Of a DNA stretch of 64,000 bases, positions 45,323 through 55,815 are shown one piece after another. Numbering within the stretch: the stretch's first letter is position 1; each line of letters opens with the position of its first letter. Source of the stretch: Hibiscus mutabilis (lineage: Eukaryota; Streptophyta; Magnoliopsida; Malvales; Malvaceae); assembly GCA_019671005.1 (NCBI GenBank), contig CM033714.1, positions 54,607,741 through 54,671,740 of the forward strand, read 5' to 3'. The position numbers were made by a program, and so were the translations under genes. The notes under the pieces were generated by a model. It was given only the letters and a program-made list of their open reading frames with translations. It was not told the origin of the DNA and made no database searches.

Positions 45323-46157
45323 CACTGAAGCCGTGCGGGTAACAGTTGTTTCGGCAGACTGGAACTAAGGTACATACCCAGATCGAGGCAATTGTTGGTA
45401 GGTGGCAGACTTCTGGTCCCATTGTCTTCCCTTCTTCTAGGACGTGGGTGACTTGGAATCATCTCGGAACCTCTTATCAGGTCGAGGCTGGTTCCCCTTT
45501 CTTATCTCGGAGGCTTTTTGTGAAGCTTCGGTTGCGATAGCCTGATTGACAAAGGTTTGGAAATCCTCGATCTCTAGAGAAACGAAGAGAGGACGAAGTT
45601 CATCACAAAGATCGTCTATAAACATTCTACATTTTTCCTTCTCGGTATGAATAATCTCAACACCATATCTTGCATACTTACAAAAATCATGGATGTACTG
45701 CTCCACTGGTTTTCTCCCTTTCCTCAGATGGAGGAATTTCTTGCATCTTTCTGCAATGTAGTGCTCGCTGTTGTATTTCTTACAAAACTCTTGAAAAAAG
45801 AAGTCCCATTGTATCCCACCAGCTTTGGGCCTCTTCAGCTATCAAGGCCAGGGCACATTCAAGCTTATGTTCATCAAGACACTTCATTTGCTTATTCAGC
45901 ACCTTCAGAGTGTTCTCCAGCCAGTATTCTGCGATCTCGGGGTTATCCAGGTCCTGGCTGGTGAACGTATACACAGGGTACAACTTGAGTTTGTCAATAG
46001 GAGCTCTCGAAGAAAGCAGAGAGGTTTCAGTAGGATAAGGATGTGGTTCCTGACGGAGGGACACCACCACTTGCTTAATAATTTCCGCCATGGACATTAG
46101 ATACGCCTGCTGAGCGAGTGGCATTGAAGGAGGGTGTGGTGGGTCGTTTTGTCCCAC
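45323..46157 (-). pseudogene. T2 gag, N-terminal part
   Basis: 45780-46157 reads MGQNDPPHPPSMPLAQQAYL and LEHTLK-like gag core (EIAEYWLENTLKVLNKQMKC; CALALIAEEAQSWWDTM). 45437-45706 continues in another frame (YARYGVEIIHTEKEKCRMFI, DLCDELRPLFVSLEIEDFQT). The zinc knuckle follows on the far side of A2 at 35466. The frame change is near 45780. Confidence 0.85.
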
Positions 46158-46411
46158 ACGCTTGGCTGGATTTCAGGCCTCAAAATGTCACCTTGAGTTG
46201 AGGAGGAGCCTGGTTGAGATTTTTTCACCATCCTTCTATCGATAGGTCCAAACATTTTAGATCTAAGTTACATAGAATGATTAAATCGTGTAAGTTGCAA
46301 GTCACAGAATACATATTCAAGTAACTCCTAAGTGGCATATGTAGACACAGACTCATAACGAATGCCTGCTTAGTCCTAGAATCGACTAAACCTAGGCTCT
46401 GATACCATAAT
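46158..46411 (-). promoter_or_regulatory. T2 leader and primer-binding site (tRNA-iMet)
   Basis: The minus strand reads TGGTATCAGAGCCTAGG at 46409-46393, two bases after the LTR. This is a standard initiator-Met primer site. The remaining ~235 bases are the untranslated leader of T2. Confidence 0.9.
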
Positions 46412-47168
46412 TGTAACACCCTATTCCCGGTCTGGTAGAGATCCGAGTCGGATAGTGTTATCGGAAGACTAACCGGAGGTTTGGAAAAGGTTTCAGAGTT
46501 CAAAACTTAATCTATGTATCATATTGATTATTCTTAAGAGTTATCCATTTTGTTTGTTACTAAACTTAATCAGGGTTGGGGTCAATTTTAAACTTTCTTA
46601 ACCTTAGGGACTAAATTGTAAATTTTACATTTTAAAGGTCCTTAGCCGAAATTTAGGTTATCATACTAAAATTAATCTTACTAATTATTAGCCTGTGAAA
46701 TTTCATCACTAACAGAGGTCATTTACCTATCTGATTAGACGATACAATATTTAGTGACCATTTTGTAAACTGTTCAAAACTGTTTTGTTATTCGGATTAA
46801 CCTATCGGGTGATTTTCAAACCTTACCAAATTTTACCAGTACACTTACAAATCATGTTTCTATTGGTACGTCAAATTTTAGGGCGTTCAGAACCCATTTA
46901 CCAAGTTTTCACCTTACGCTCATTTTAGGCACCTTTTAACCATTTTAACCTATCCAAATCTAAGCATACAACAAAATCATTTTACCAAGTCATCATATAA
47001 ATCTAGAAAGGCTTATACAAAACAAGTTAGTCCATATGCCACTTCACTAGGAGTTTATAGCAAAAGATAATATTACATATATGGTAAAGACGTGACTTGC
47101 AACCGCAGTAACACGATCAGAGCTCGAAATTGTTCAAGGTCCTGGAAATGCATGAGACACACACATGT

Positions 47169-47185
47169 TAGGCTTACATAGCCTA
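47169..47185 (-). other. Conserved LTR hairpin, arms TAGGCT/AGCCTA (T2 5' LTR)
   Basis: TAGGCT-TACAT-AGCCTA, identical to the copy at 30404-30420. It lies about 0.9 kb downstream of the TATA box in the sense of transcription, so it would be in the transcript. Confidence 0.6.
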
Positions 47186-48068
47186 GTGAGGTAGTTATAA
47201 CAATTACAATGAATGAAATGCATGATAACCAAATATACAAGTAGTTATACTATGCACAATTCAAGCCTATTATACATATTCTCATACTTTCATATTCACA
47301 TATTACATGTCACATAGTCATATCATAATCATAATGTCATAGCACAATTCATAGGCACATATCACATTAGGTACCATTGGATACACGGATTCCTCTGTAC
47401 ACCAACACATATAATGAAGAGTGGGCCGTAGCCCATGAGCCGTAGCTCTGGAGATATATCCCTTACACAGCCGACCTTATTTCCCCCACATATAGGCCGT
47501 AGCCCTGGACCGTAGTCCTCCCTTACTTAACAGAGCTCAATAATCCTATTGCATGCCAATTGTATCCAATGTCCATAATTGCACAAATTCACATAGTCCA
47601 TAATTTTTTTTTCAAATCATATCATATCAAAATGAGCCTCAGCTCCATATCATGTAACATTTCATATCATTTTCATATATCACATATGTGTAGTATATCA
47701 TAGTCATGTTTGCATATATCAAAGTAATGCAAGGCACTTACCGGATTTGCCAATCGTATTCGACATTGTTGCTATACGTGAGCCCTTAAACAAATACAAA
47801 CATAATCATAAAATAATGCAACGGGATGGCACTGAACCTATCCTTTGACACAACTACACTCACCTCGACAACCTGATGTTTTTAAGACTCTTGGATAACG
47901 ACGCCTTTATTCTTGGCTTTTGGAAGAGATGACGGTTGTTCTTTATCAACCCCTTGAGCCAGTGATAGCAAGGACTCGAATTTATCGATCCGAAAAACTC
48001 AGGCTTACCAACCTATCATTCGATCGAATTATTTCTCCCTCTTGTTGTGTCTCCCCCGTAACATTCCC

Positions 48069-48078
48069 CCTATTTATA
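48069..48078 (-). promoter_or_regulatory. TATA box of the T2 5' LTR
   Basis: The minus strand reads TATAAATAGGGGG about 380 bases into the LTR. The same box is at 31300-31309. T3 has a damaged version (TACAAATAGG, about 57890). Confidence 0.65.
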
Positions 48079-48450
48079 CTAAATAGCCGACGCCCCTTAT
48101 TTCTCCATAATCTCCATATAAGTTGGAGTGTGGCATGCTTTAAGGGGCATGATGCCCACGTGGCTTAAAGGAATTTAAGCCTATGCCACCTTGTGCCCCC
48201 TTTATGCCGAATCATCCCTTATGTGGGGTGATTCATGACATTTTCCTTCAATTAAAGGAATTGCCATGGGTCCCCCCACTCATAGCATATATCTTTTTTA
48301 CTAATAAATATAATAATAAACCGATACGGTTAGCCCGAATAACCTTTATTGCTCCAAATTAGGTACAAGATTGAGCTAACGATTTAATCGGTATAAAATA
48401 TTCGATCACCGGAACTTAACCCCGACTTGACCGGTTTTCAGGGTGTGACA

Positions 48451-49814
48451 GCCAGACTTGTAGCTAAAGGGTATTCACAAATAGCGGGCCATGCTTATCT
48501 AGATACATTCAGTCTAGTAGTAAATCTTTCACTATAAACCTTATGCTATCACTTGTTGTTACCAATAAGTGGGAGATCAGGCAAGTAGATGTAAATAATG
48601 CTTTCTTAAAGGGAGATCTATCTGAGGATGTCTTCATGGTTCAACCTGAAGGGTTTCAAGTTCAGTCCGAAGATGGATCTGTTCTTGTGTGCAAACTCAA
48701 AAAGGCATTATATGGTTTAAAGCAGGCACCCAGAAATTGGTTTAGTAAACTTAAAGAATTTCTGATCAGCCTTGGTTTTTAGTCATCAAAATGTAGATGT
48801 CTCGTTATTTGTTTTTAAATCTACAGAATTCATCACATATATTGTTGTATATGTGGATGACATTCTTATTACTGGATCATCACGAGCACATGGTCTACTG
48901 TTATATTTCAGCTTCATCAGAAGTTTTTCTTGAAAGACCTCGACCTACTTCAGTTTTTCTTGGGTATTGAAGTTCGATGAATTCATGAAGGCTTGTTTCT
49001 TAACCAAAAAAAGTTTATTGTCGAGTTGCTGGTCAAGACTGATATGAGGGAGATTAATTTGGTCACTACTCCTATTGCTGCTTCTCCCAAGCTTAGCAAA
49101 GATGATGGTGTACTATTAGATGATCCTCAACAATATAGGAGTGCTGTAGGAGATCTTCAGTACATATGTCATTCTAGACCTGACATTAGCTTTGCAATTA
49201 ACAAAGTTGCTCAATATATGCAACCTCCCAATGATTTACACTGGTTATCTGTGAAATGTATTCTGAGATACTTGAAAAGCACACTCGAGTTTGGTCTTTG
49301 GTTTTCTCCAACTCAATCTAGTAACATCAGCCTTACATCTTTTTTTGATGCTGACTGGGGAAGTGACTCTGTTGATCAAAGATCAGTGTTTGGCTATTGC
49401 ACTTTTTATGGTGCACATTTGGTCTCTTAGGGTTCTAAGAAGCAGCGATTAGTCTCTAGATCCACTGCTGAAGTAGAGTTTCAAAGCATTACAGATGTTA
49501 CCTCAGAGCCTATGTGGTTAAAAGCTACTCTCAATGATATGAATGTGCTTCTTGAGGATGTACCCACTGTTTGGAGTGACAACATGAGTGTTGTTACCAT
49601 GGCAGCAAATCCAGTTATGCTTGCAAAAACTAAGCATGTCGAGTTGGATTTATTTTTTGTTCATGGGAAGGTTATGTCTAGTGATTTGAAAGTCAACTAT
49701 GTGCCAGCTTCTTGTCAAGTGGCTAAAATCTTTACAAACCCCATCTCTATTTCCAAGTTTGAGGAATTTCGTGCTCAACTATGTGTCAAAATTTTTGAAG
49801 ATATGAAAGAATAA
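48451..49814 (+). pseudogene. C1 reverse transcriptase and RNase H
   Basis: RT resumes after T2 with the rest of the KARLVAKGYSQ motif. It reads REI-like RQVDVNNAFLKGDLSEDVFM, KKALYGLKQAPRNWF, and at about 48850 the intact active site IVVYVDDILITG. RNase H follows: SAVGDLQYICHSRPDISFAI, FDADWGSDSVDQRS and ADE-region remnants, then DNMSVVTMAANPVMLAKTKH and ELDLFFVHGKVMSSDLKVNY to the stop at 49812-49814. Stops at about 48781 and 49428 and a frameshift near 48900 break the frame. Confidence 0.88.
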
Positions 49815-50032
49815 GGGAAATGTTAAAGAATGTAGCTAATGGTTTTTCTAACAAACTTGTAAAAAGTTGTTGGGCCATTACTCTTATCAGGCCTGCATAT
49901 AATGAGTTGTAGCAGGCTTTGTAAAAGTAACCCTTTGATTCAATAAAATTTAGAATTCTCCTCTTATTCTTCAAACCACCTTCTCTAACTAATTTTTCCC
50001 AAATTATTTTTGAGTTTCTAAAATGGTTAACA
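49805..50032 (+). repeat. C1 polypurine tract and 3' LTR
   Basis: GAAAGAATAAGGGAAA (49805-49820) is the polypurine tract. The LTR 49821-50032 runs from TGTTAAAGAATG to ATGGTTAACA, 212 bp, followed by the TCCGT duplication. It lacks ~7 bp present in the 5' LTR. Confidence 0.9.
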
Positions 50033-50037
50033 TCCGT

Positions 50038-50409
50038 ATCGACCAATTTTGGGGCGTACCTACTCAGCGTTAGGAACTCTTGCTCATATTCAAAGATATA
50101 CTAGTTCCCTTGAGCTAGGTGAGTGAACTAATCCCTCAAGCTATCAATGTGGGCTTCACCCACATACTTCCTCTTAAACTCGTCTAGGAAATCATCCCAA
50201 GATGGTCGGTTTGGTTACCACCCCAACTCCATGGTTTCCCACCATTCCCTAGCTTTTTCTTTCAGCAGAGAAAGAACACATGTCAACTTATCCTTGGGTT
50301 CCAACTGTATCTGTCGCATAATCCATGGGGTATCTCTAAATCACTAATCTACCTTAACCAGATTGTCTTGTCTCATCCCAAGGAAATCTATTGTTCCGTG
50401 ACTGCTGCG
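50038..50409 (-). pseudogene. T1 gag, N-terminal side of the C1 insertion
   Basis: The minus strand reads LTCVLSLLKEKAREWWETME, SWDDFLDEFKRKYVGEAHID and FEYEQEFLTLSRYAPKLV, a chromovirus gag with a few stops. It continues into 26338 across C1. It is cut at 50409 by A3, whose flank CTGCG (50405-50409) should be found again at the other end of A3. Confidence 0.85.
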
Positions 50410-51754
50410 TGTTTTGAGTGCTTCACAATTGGTACAAGTATACATGTCGCAAGTAATAGTATAGTAAATATATCGTCTCCACATGGATTGATGAAACTCT
50501 GGTTTCTAACTTCTTGCACTGAAAAGAGAAATGAATAGTGATGATAGATGTTTGGAAGTAATAAGTAAAACTATTAAACAAGTAAAATAAATGGAAAATG
50601 TAATCGAATAAGAGAGTGGGCTGGGTTATCGTGAGTAGTGGTGCAATTGCTAAATGGATTCTCGTGGCAATTGATTGTTGAGGCAACGTGATTGTTGTGG
50701 CAACTAAGACCGATTGAATTATCGTGGCATCCAGGTCACAATTTATGTCGGGGCAACTGAGACTAGTTTTAATGCCGAGGCAACTGGGTTCCTTCTTCGA
50801 AGCTTGACGAAGTGTTCTTCAATGTCTTCTTGTTATCCCTAACAGAAGAACTTGTTATTTGTGCATGCCTTGGTGATACATCCCAGTGTTAACCTCGGGT
50901 GAAAAACAACCGATCTTACACTCGTCTTAGTCCTTGAAATTCGATCCTTATTCCTAAGGTGGATTAATTCTCACCAACTTTCATTCGAATGAGAATCATG
51001 TTCATCCTTTTCTAAAATCTAACTCTCCCTAGTCTAGATAAATGGAAAACACTCGAGATCCTCTCCCAATTCTCTCAAGATGGAAATTTAAAAACTGAGA
51101 ATGAACAAACTTCAAAATTTATTAAAAATCAAGAACCGAAAACCATCCAATCGTTTATCACACCACAAAACCCAAATAACCCTAGCCAATTTGATTTAGT
51201 TCATGGCTGGGTAAAGAAGGAATTACAAAAGAAATAATCCCAGACATGGATCGCATAAAAATAAAATGAAAAAGATAATGGTGCGTGAGATTTCTTGTGA
51301 TCTGATTCTGTCCAAGTCGACCCCCCTTTTGTTGATGATGTGATCCCCTTAAATAGATAAGGGGAATAGTTTAAATGTAGTTATAATCCGTGTAGATCTG
51401 ATCCTTATCTGGTTGAAAGCTTGAAATTCAAATTTGGGATTTATTTGCTAATTCTGGATAATTCTCTGAATAATGTTGTATTTATCCAGTTTTATCCCGG
51501 TATGCCGCGACAATCAGCTTCAGTAATTCCTTCAGTAATGTCCCTACTTGCCATGACAATCATGTCTCGCACAAATAGAAGCAAACTAGCAGCGAATTCT
51601 CCACAAAAACTATCAAAATAAATCACCAGGCTCAATGACCAAGAAAACTAGGAAACTATGCTTGAATGCCTAACAATGCAACTAAAATGAGCCTAAGTTT
51701 AACAATAGTATGGGTAAAAAGGGTAAGAAAAATAGTACTTTTACACACTTAACA
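50410..51754 (-). repeat. A3 3' LTR
   Basis: TGTTTTGAGTGCTTCACAAT to TTAACA, 1345 bp, followed by the polypurine tract (minus strand GAGTTTGGGGTG). A run of GTTGCC/GGCAAC-type motifs lies at 50660-50790. The TATA region is inside TCCCCTT-AAATAGAT-AAGGGGA (51344-51365). Confidence 0.88.
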
Positions 51755-52035
51755 CACCCCAAACTCGAACTATTGCTTGTCCTCAGGCAATGCAAAACTA
51801 ACAATTACCTGTCAAGTCCCTAACCACCAAAAACATGCTTCTTACCTGACTTCAATCCTTAGAACCATGGCACAAAGTTCATTACCTTTCGATCTTTTGG
51901 ACAGCAGTGAGAATTACTCAAAACCAAACTATAATGCTAGTGACAATGTGTTGTGGAGTTGTTTACAAGTCAACTAATAGGATTCCATGTGAACAATAGG
52001 TTTTATCAATTTATTTGCCGGGGAAATTTAATTCG

Positions 52036-52220
52036 CTAGAGCCAGTTTTAGGCACCTCTAGCAAAGCAATTTCTTTTAAATTTAATCAACCAGAGCCAAT
52101 TTTAGGCACCTCTAGTGATTCTTAATGCGTGACAAACTAGAGCCAGATGGGCACCTCTAGTAAGAAATTATCTTAATGAAATTTTTAGTTAAGGCTAGAG
52201 CCGAATAGTCACCTCTAGCA
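52036..52220 (-). repeat. Four CTAGAG...CTCTAG mini-hairpin repeats in the A3 3' region
   Basis: AGAGCCAGTTTTAGGCACC and variants at 52039, 52090, 52139 and 52196, each followed by CTCTAG. The last two are shortened but keep both arms. They correspond to 37211-37396 in A2. Confidence 0.75.
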
Positions 52221-52566
52221 CAAATTACCTAATTTTTAATAACCTAAGTTTACTAGGTCTCCTTTGATCAACAAGTCACAACAGTGGCAATCAATATTCA
52301 ACATCATAGCAAAATTCCAAGTACTTTCCATGCTAACCCTAAAATCAAAAGTTCTATCATATAAGTGCAGTGGAAAAAATTTATCATAGGATATCACATC
52401 AGGTTTAGGCAGTTTAATTAGGTAAAAGACTTGGCGAGTAACATATGCAACTAACATGAGATAGAATGAATGCAACTAAGTATAGAACAAACAACCCCCT
52501 AAACTCGAGAGAGGCATTGCCCTCAATGCATGCAAAAACAAAAGAAAAAAACAACATGAAATGTAA

Positions 52567-54018
52567 ATGAGTTAGTCGGTGAGGTCGTCACCTTGAAGTA
52601 CTAGTTTTCTTCGAGCCATTTGCTTGGTCTTTTTTCCAGCTCGTAGTGGCTGTTGACACAAAGCTGGTGGTACATCTCGAACTGCAGTTTTTGTAACCTC
52701 CTCGCTTGGCTCATTTTCCTTTGTAGCCTTCTCCATTTTAGAAGCTTTATGCTTCGATTGCAATTTTGATGGTACAACTGGTGGGGACTTCATTGGTGCA
52801 GAAATAAAATCATCCGAATCTGAAAAACCATGAATATATTTAGTATGAGCAGGTTCAGCAATAGGTTCCTTGCCTTTTTGTGGGACATAAGTTGTCGCGG
52901 AAATGTTGCTAGGTGCATCGTTAGTTGCCGGGGCAAGTAGCTCAGTAGGGAAAATAGGGAAAGGGATGGTATTGTCGGGATAATTCTCCAGGATAACTCT
53001 CGTGAGGGCTACATCATGATCCATCATGTACCGCATGAACAACAATTGACGCTCCTCTATCTGGTCCAACTGCTGTGTCAAAGGACGAAGGATTTCGACA
53101 ATCCCATGTATACTTGCCGAGGCACGTGCACTTGCCTCAGCATGTACACTTACTGCGACATGTTTGGTTGCCTGATAGTGTCTGCAGTAGAGGACTTCTT
53201 TTCAGCTGCTGGCGTCTTGGATGGCTCATCTCCCATCATACGCACATAGTGACTTTGTGTCTACCCACTTCTTTTAGTTAACTTCTCGTCCATAGCGTCG
53301 GCCGACACATGCTCTCGTTCGTAATTAGGAAATTAAATCAGGAAAATAGAGTGTCCCCACATCCTTTTTACTACAAGCATAGATTTCATCAAAAATTATT
53401 TTTCCAATATCAATAGTATTCTTGTTCAAAATAGAATGAAGTAGTAATAAACGAGAATACGAAACAATAGTACTATGGGTAGTAGGCATCAAATGAGTAT
53501 TTAGGAAGTTGTTCCATAGTTTGGTCATAGGCTTTAGCAAGATTTGGTTCACTGTTCCCTTCAAAGCTCTGTCATTCCATGCGGCCCCCTTGACGGTGAG
53601 ATCTTGGAAAACTCTTGCACTTCTTTGGCGTGATGTGTTCAACAAATACGACATGCTCGTCCTTTTCAACATAGAGCCCAAAGTATGCGTTGATGGTAGC
53701 AACATCAACAAGAATTGCCTTACCTCACACAAAAACACAAGGGTTATCTTGATTTGAAACATGCGAATAAAATTCCCTTACCCATGATATATTTCCAGGT
53801 TTCGGTTGTTCATAAAAAATCTACCATTGATGGTGCTCAATGATCTTAAAGACGGAATCTTAAAGTCCATAGTTCTTTTGGGAAACATCATACTCGAACC
53901 CTTGCTCTTCCCATACCTTTTGATTTGCAAACTTGGCTAGGAATCGCTTCTCAATGAGTGGAGACGCAAATCTCTGAAAAGGGGACTCAAGTGCTCGTGA
54001 AGAATTTGCTCCGGTCAT
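52567..54018 (-). pseudogene. Athila third ORF (env-position plant transposon protein) in A3
   Basis: The likely start is ATG at 54018 (MTGANSSRALESPFQRFASP). The conserved part reads SARVFQDLTVKGAAWNDRAL, WNNFLNTHLMPTTHSTIVSY, RLLLLHSILNKNTIDIGKII and CSKKDVGTLYFPDLIS (53325-53762). The C-terminal part is charged, with a basic end KKTKQMARRKLVLQG (52572-53081). This matches the domain known as putative plant transposon protein, found in Athila-type elements. There is no signal peptide or clear membrane span, so an envelope function is not supported. Several stops and frameshifts break it. Confidence 0.7.
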
Positions 54019-54645
54019 GGTTTTGAGATTTTTGGCTATGGTTTTGAGGTTCTTGATCAGAAAAACAAAGGAAATAAGAAAAGAAAACTTAAGAGTTCAA
54101 AAGAAAGAGTGAAAGGGAAACAAAATGGAGTAGATGGGCAAGAAATAGTATAATGGTGGAGTAAAAAGGTGGGAGATGTGATAGATGAATGTTTGAGCAA
54201 TGGGGAAAAGAAATGTCAAAGATGGTGATTGGTGGAAGGTGCGGTTAGGTTTATTAAAGGGGGAGTGAATATGGGTGAAACAAAAGTTTAAAGGGGTAAT
54301 TAAATCCCTAAGTAGTAGCTGACTATCCACCTTCCATGGGATAAAAAATCCATTCAAATGAAATTCTATCCTAAGCCCAACTCCTTATCCCTTAAAACTC
54401 TTATCCTAAAATTCAAAAATAAAAATTAATGGATAAATACTAAAATAAAAATAAAGATAAAAAACAAAATTAAATAAAAATAGAGATAAAAGATAAAGAT
54501 AAAGATAAAAATAAAGATAGAAGATGAATATCCCAATAATAAAATAAAAAATAAAAATGAAATAAAAAGAAAAAAATAAAAGACAAATATCTAGATAAAA
54601 TAAAAAAATAAACTGAAAAATTAAAAACACTGAATAAGAGCATTG
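54019..54645 (-). other. Leader-like and T-rich region between A3 integrase and third ORF
   Basis: On the minus strand a 230-base T-rich tract of TTTATC repeats (54640-54406) is followed by ~390 non-coding, pyrimidine-rich bases and then the third ORF start. The layout resembles a polypyrimidine tract and leader ahead of a spliced or separately started ORF. That role is inference. Confidence 0.4.
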
Positions 54646-55815
54646 TCATGCATCTGCTAAGGTTATTGTATCCTTGTCACGCTCAACATGGGTACCGACA
54701 TAGTGCTTTAACCGTTGTCTGTTAACCATAAATTCATGTCCGTCCACAGTTGACTTGATCACATCAACCCTATAGGAAAAAGCTTTTACTACCTCAAATG
54801 GCCCAGACCATATCAACTTCAATTTTCTCGAAAAGAGTTTTAATCGAGCATTAAAGAGAAGCACTAGTTGCCTTGGCTAGAATTGCCACGACAATAGCTT
54901 CTTGTCATGTCAACGCTTCATTTTTTCTTTGTAAATCTTGGCATTGTCTTGTCGCAAAACTCTTCTATCTCATTAGGTCTAGTAGACGCTTTTTCCCTGC
55001 ACTTTCCCAATCCATATTCATGGTCTTGATAACCTAATAGGCCTTATGCTCGATCTCTACCGGTAGATGGCAAGTCTTGCCATGGACAAGTTTGTAAGGA
55101 TACATGTCTAAGGGTGTCTTGTACGCTGTTCGGTATGCCCAAATTACGTCATCAATTTTCAAAGACCAATCCTTTCAAGAAGGAATAACAACATTCTCAA
55201 GAATCCTTTTCAATTCATGGTTGGAAATTTTAGCCTGAGTCTACGAATGATATGTTGTGGCAATTTTATGTGTCACTCCAAAGAGCTCCAACATCTTGGC
55301 AATCAACTTATAGTCAAAACATGTGCCCTCATCGTTGATAATTTCCCTCGTGTCCTGAACTGTGTAAAGATATTCCTCTACAAGAACCGTTGCACAGTCT
55401 TTGAATCATTATTGGGAACTACAACTGCCTCCACCCATTTGGACACATAGTCCACAACGAGTAAGATATAAAGGTTGTCGAACGATGATGGAAAGGGCCC
55501 CACCAAATCGATGCCCCACACATCAAACAATTCAACCTCAAGGATATTCTGCAATGGCATCTCGTGCTACCTTGATATGTTTCCCGTTCATTGAAAACGG
55601 TCACCCCTTGTAGAAATCATGAGCATCTTTATAAAGAGTGGGCTGGTAAAAATTGGACTGTAGTACTTTGGATGTTGTACGAGTTCCTCCAAAATGCCTT
55701 CCATAGGGTAAAGAATGGCATTTTTGAAGGAAATTTTGATGTTCCTCCTCAGGAACAATTCGTCGCTTGACTTGATCTGCACATTATTTAAACAATAATA
55801 ATGCTTAGCATCATG
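54646..55815 (-). pseudogene. A3 integrase
   Basis: 55378-55560: FDVWGIDLVGPFPSSFDNLY with the first Asp kept, VVDYVSKWVEAVVVPNNDSK. The part with the other catalytic residues (54870-55377) is strongly damaged. 54646-54864: C-terminal NARLKLFSRKLKLIWSGPFE and DGHEFMVNRQRLKHYVG, as in A2. 55588-55782 is the N-terminal region. Confidence 0.82.

Larger units (their letters stand above)
29648..48450 (-). mobile_element. T2: Tekay-like chromovirus in C1 RT, target duplication GCCAG
   Basis: Two 2.04-kb LTRs (29648-31683 and 46412-48450) share ~92 % identity over the first ~255 bases by hand count and are flanked by exact GCCAG copies (29643-29647 and 48451-48455). On the minus strand, the primer site TGGTATCAGAGCCTAGG follows the 5' LTR, then come gag, PR, RT, RNase H, INT with a chromodomain-like tail, a polypurine tract and the 3' LTR. 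The C1 frame reads ERYKAR into LVAKGYSQ across the insertion, the normal Copia RT sequence. A2 splits the T2 gag. Confidence 0.95.
46412..48450 (-). repeat. T2 5' LTR
   Basis: TGTAACACCC to GGGTGTGACA on the plus strand, 2039 bp. It carries the same landmarks as the 3' LTR: TATA box 48069-48078, conserved hairpin 47169-47185, and CGTA mini-hairpins near 47430-47520 with the fully paired GAGC-CGTA-GCTC. Confidence 0.92.
26344..50032 (+). mobile_element. C1: Ty1/Copia element (Ale-like) split by T2, target duplication TCCGT
   Basis: The short LTRs (26344-26562 and 49821-50032) are ~93 % identical by hand count. Exact TCCGT copies flank the element (26339-26343 and 50033-50037). The primer site TGGTATCA follows the 5' LTR, and AAAGAATAAGGGAAA precedes the 3' LTR. 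The coding order gag, INT, RT, RNase H is that of Copia. The domain order and short LTRs suggest the Ale lineage, not proven. Without T2 and one 5-bp duplication it would be ~4.9 kb. Confidence 0.9.
13356..50409 (-). mobile_element. T1: Tekay-like Ty3/gypsy element opened by four insertions
   Basis: This is the outermost element. Its 3' LTR occupies 13356-14701 plus 20235-20911. The interior runs 20912-22488, 24002-26338 and 50038-50409, always on the minus strand and in the order INT, RNase H, RT, PR, gag from left to right. The gaps are filled by the Tat element, L2, C1 and A3. Target duplications at the first three show that T1 was continuous before. The 5' LTR and the start of gag must lie beyond A3, outside the window or lost. 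Stops, frameshifts and an altered RT active site show that it is dead. Confidence 0.8.

Noticed and set aside
46393..46409. tRNA gene fragments suggested by TGGTATCAGAGCC and TGGCGCCGTTGCC
   Set aside because: They are 13-18 bases long, lie immediately inside LTRs and are complementary to tRNA 3' ends. They are primer-binding sites, and no cloverleaf surrounds them.
54406..54630. 74-residue membrane-like minus-strand frame (Phe/Tyr/Leu-rich)
   Set aside because: It is the translation of a low-complexity AT tract of TTTATC repeats, not a membrane protein.
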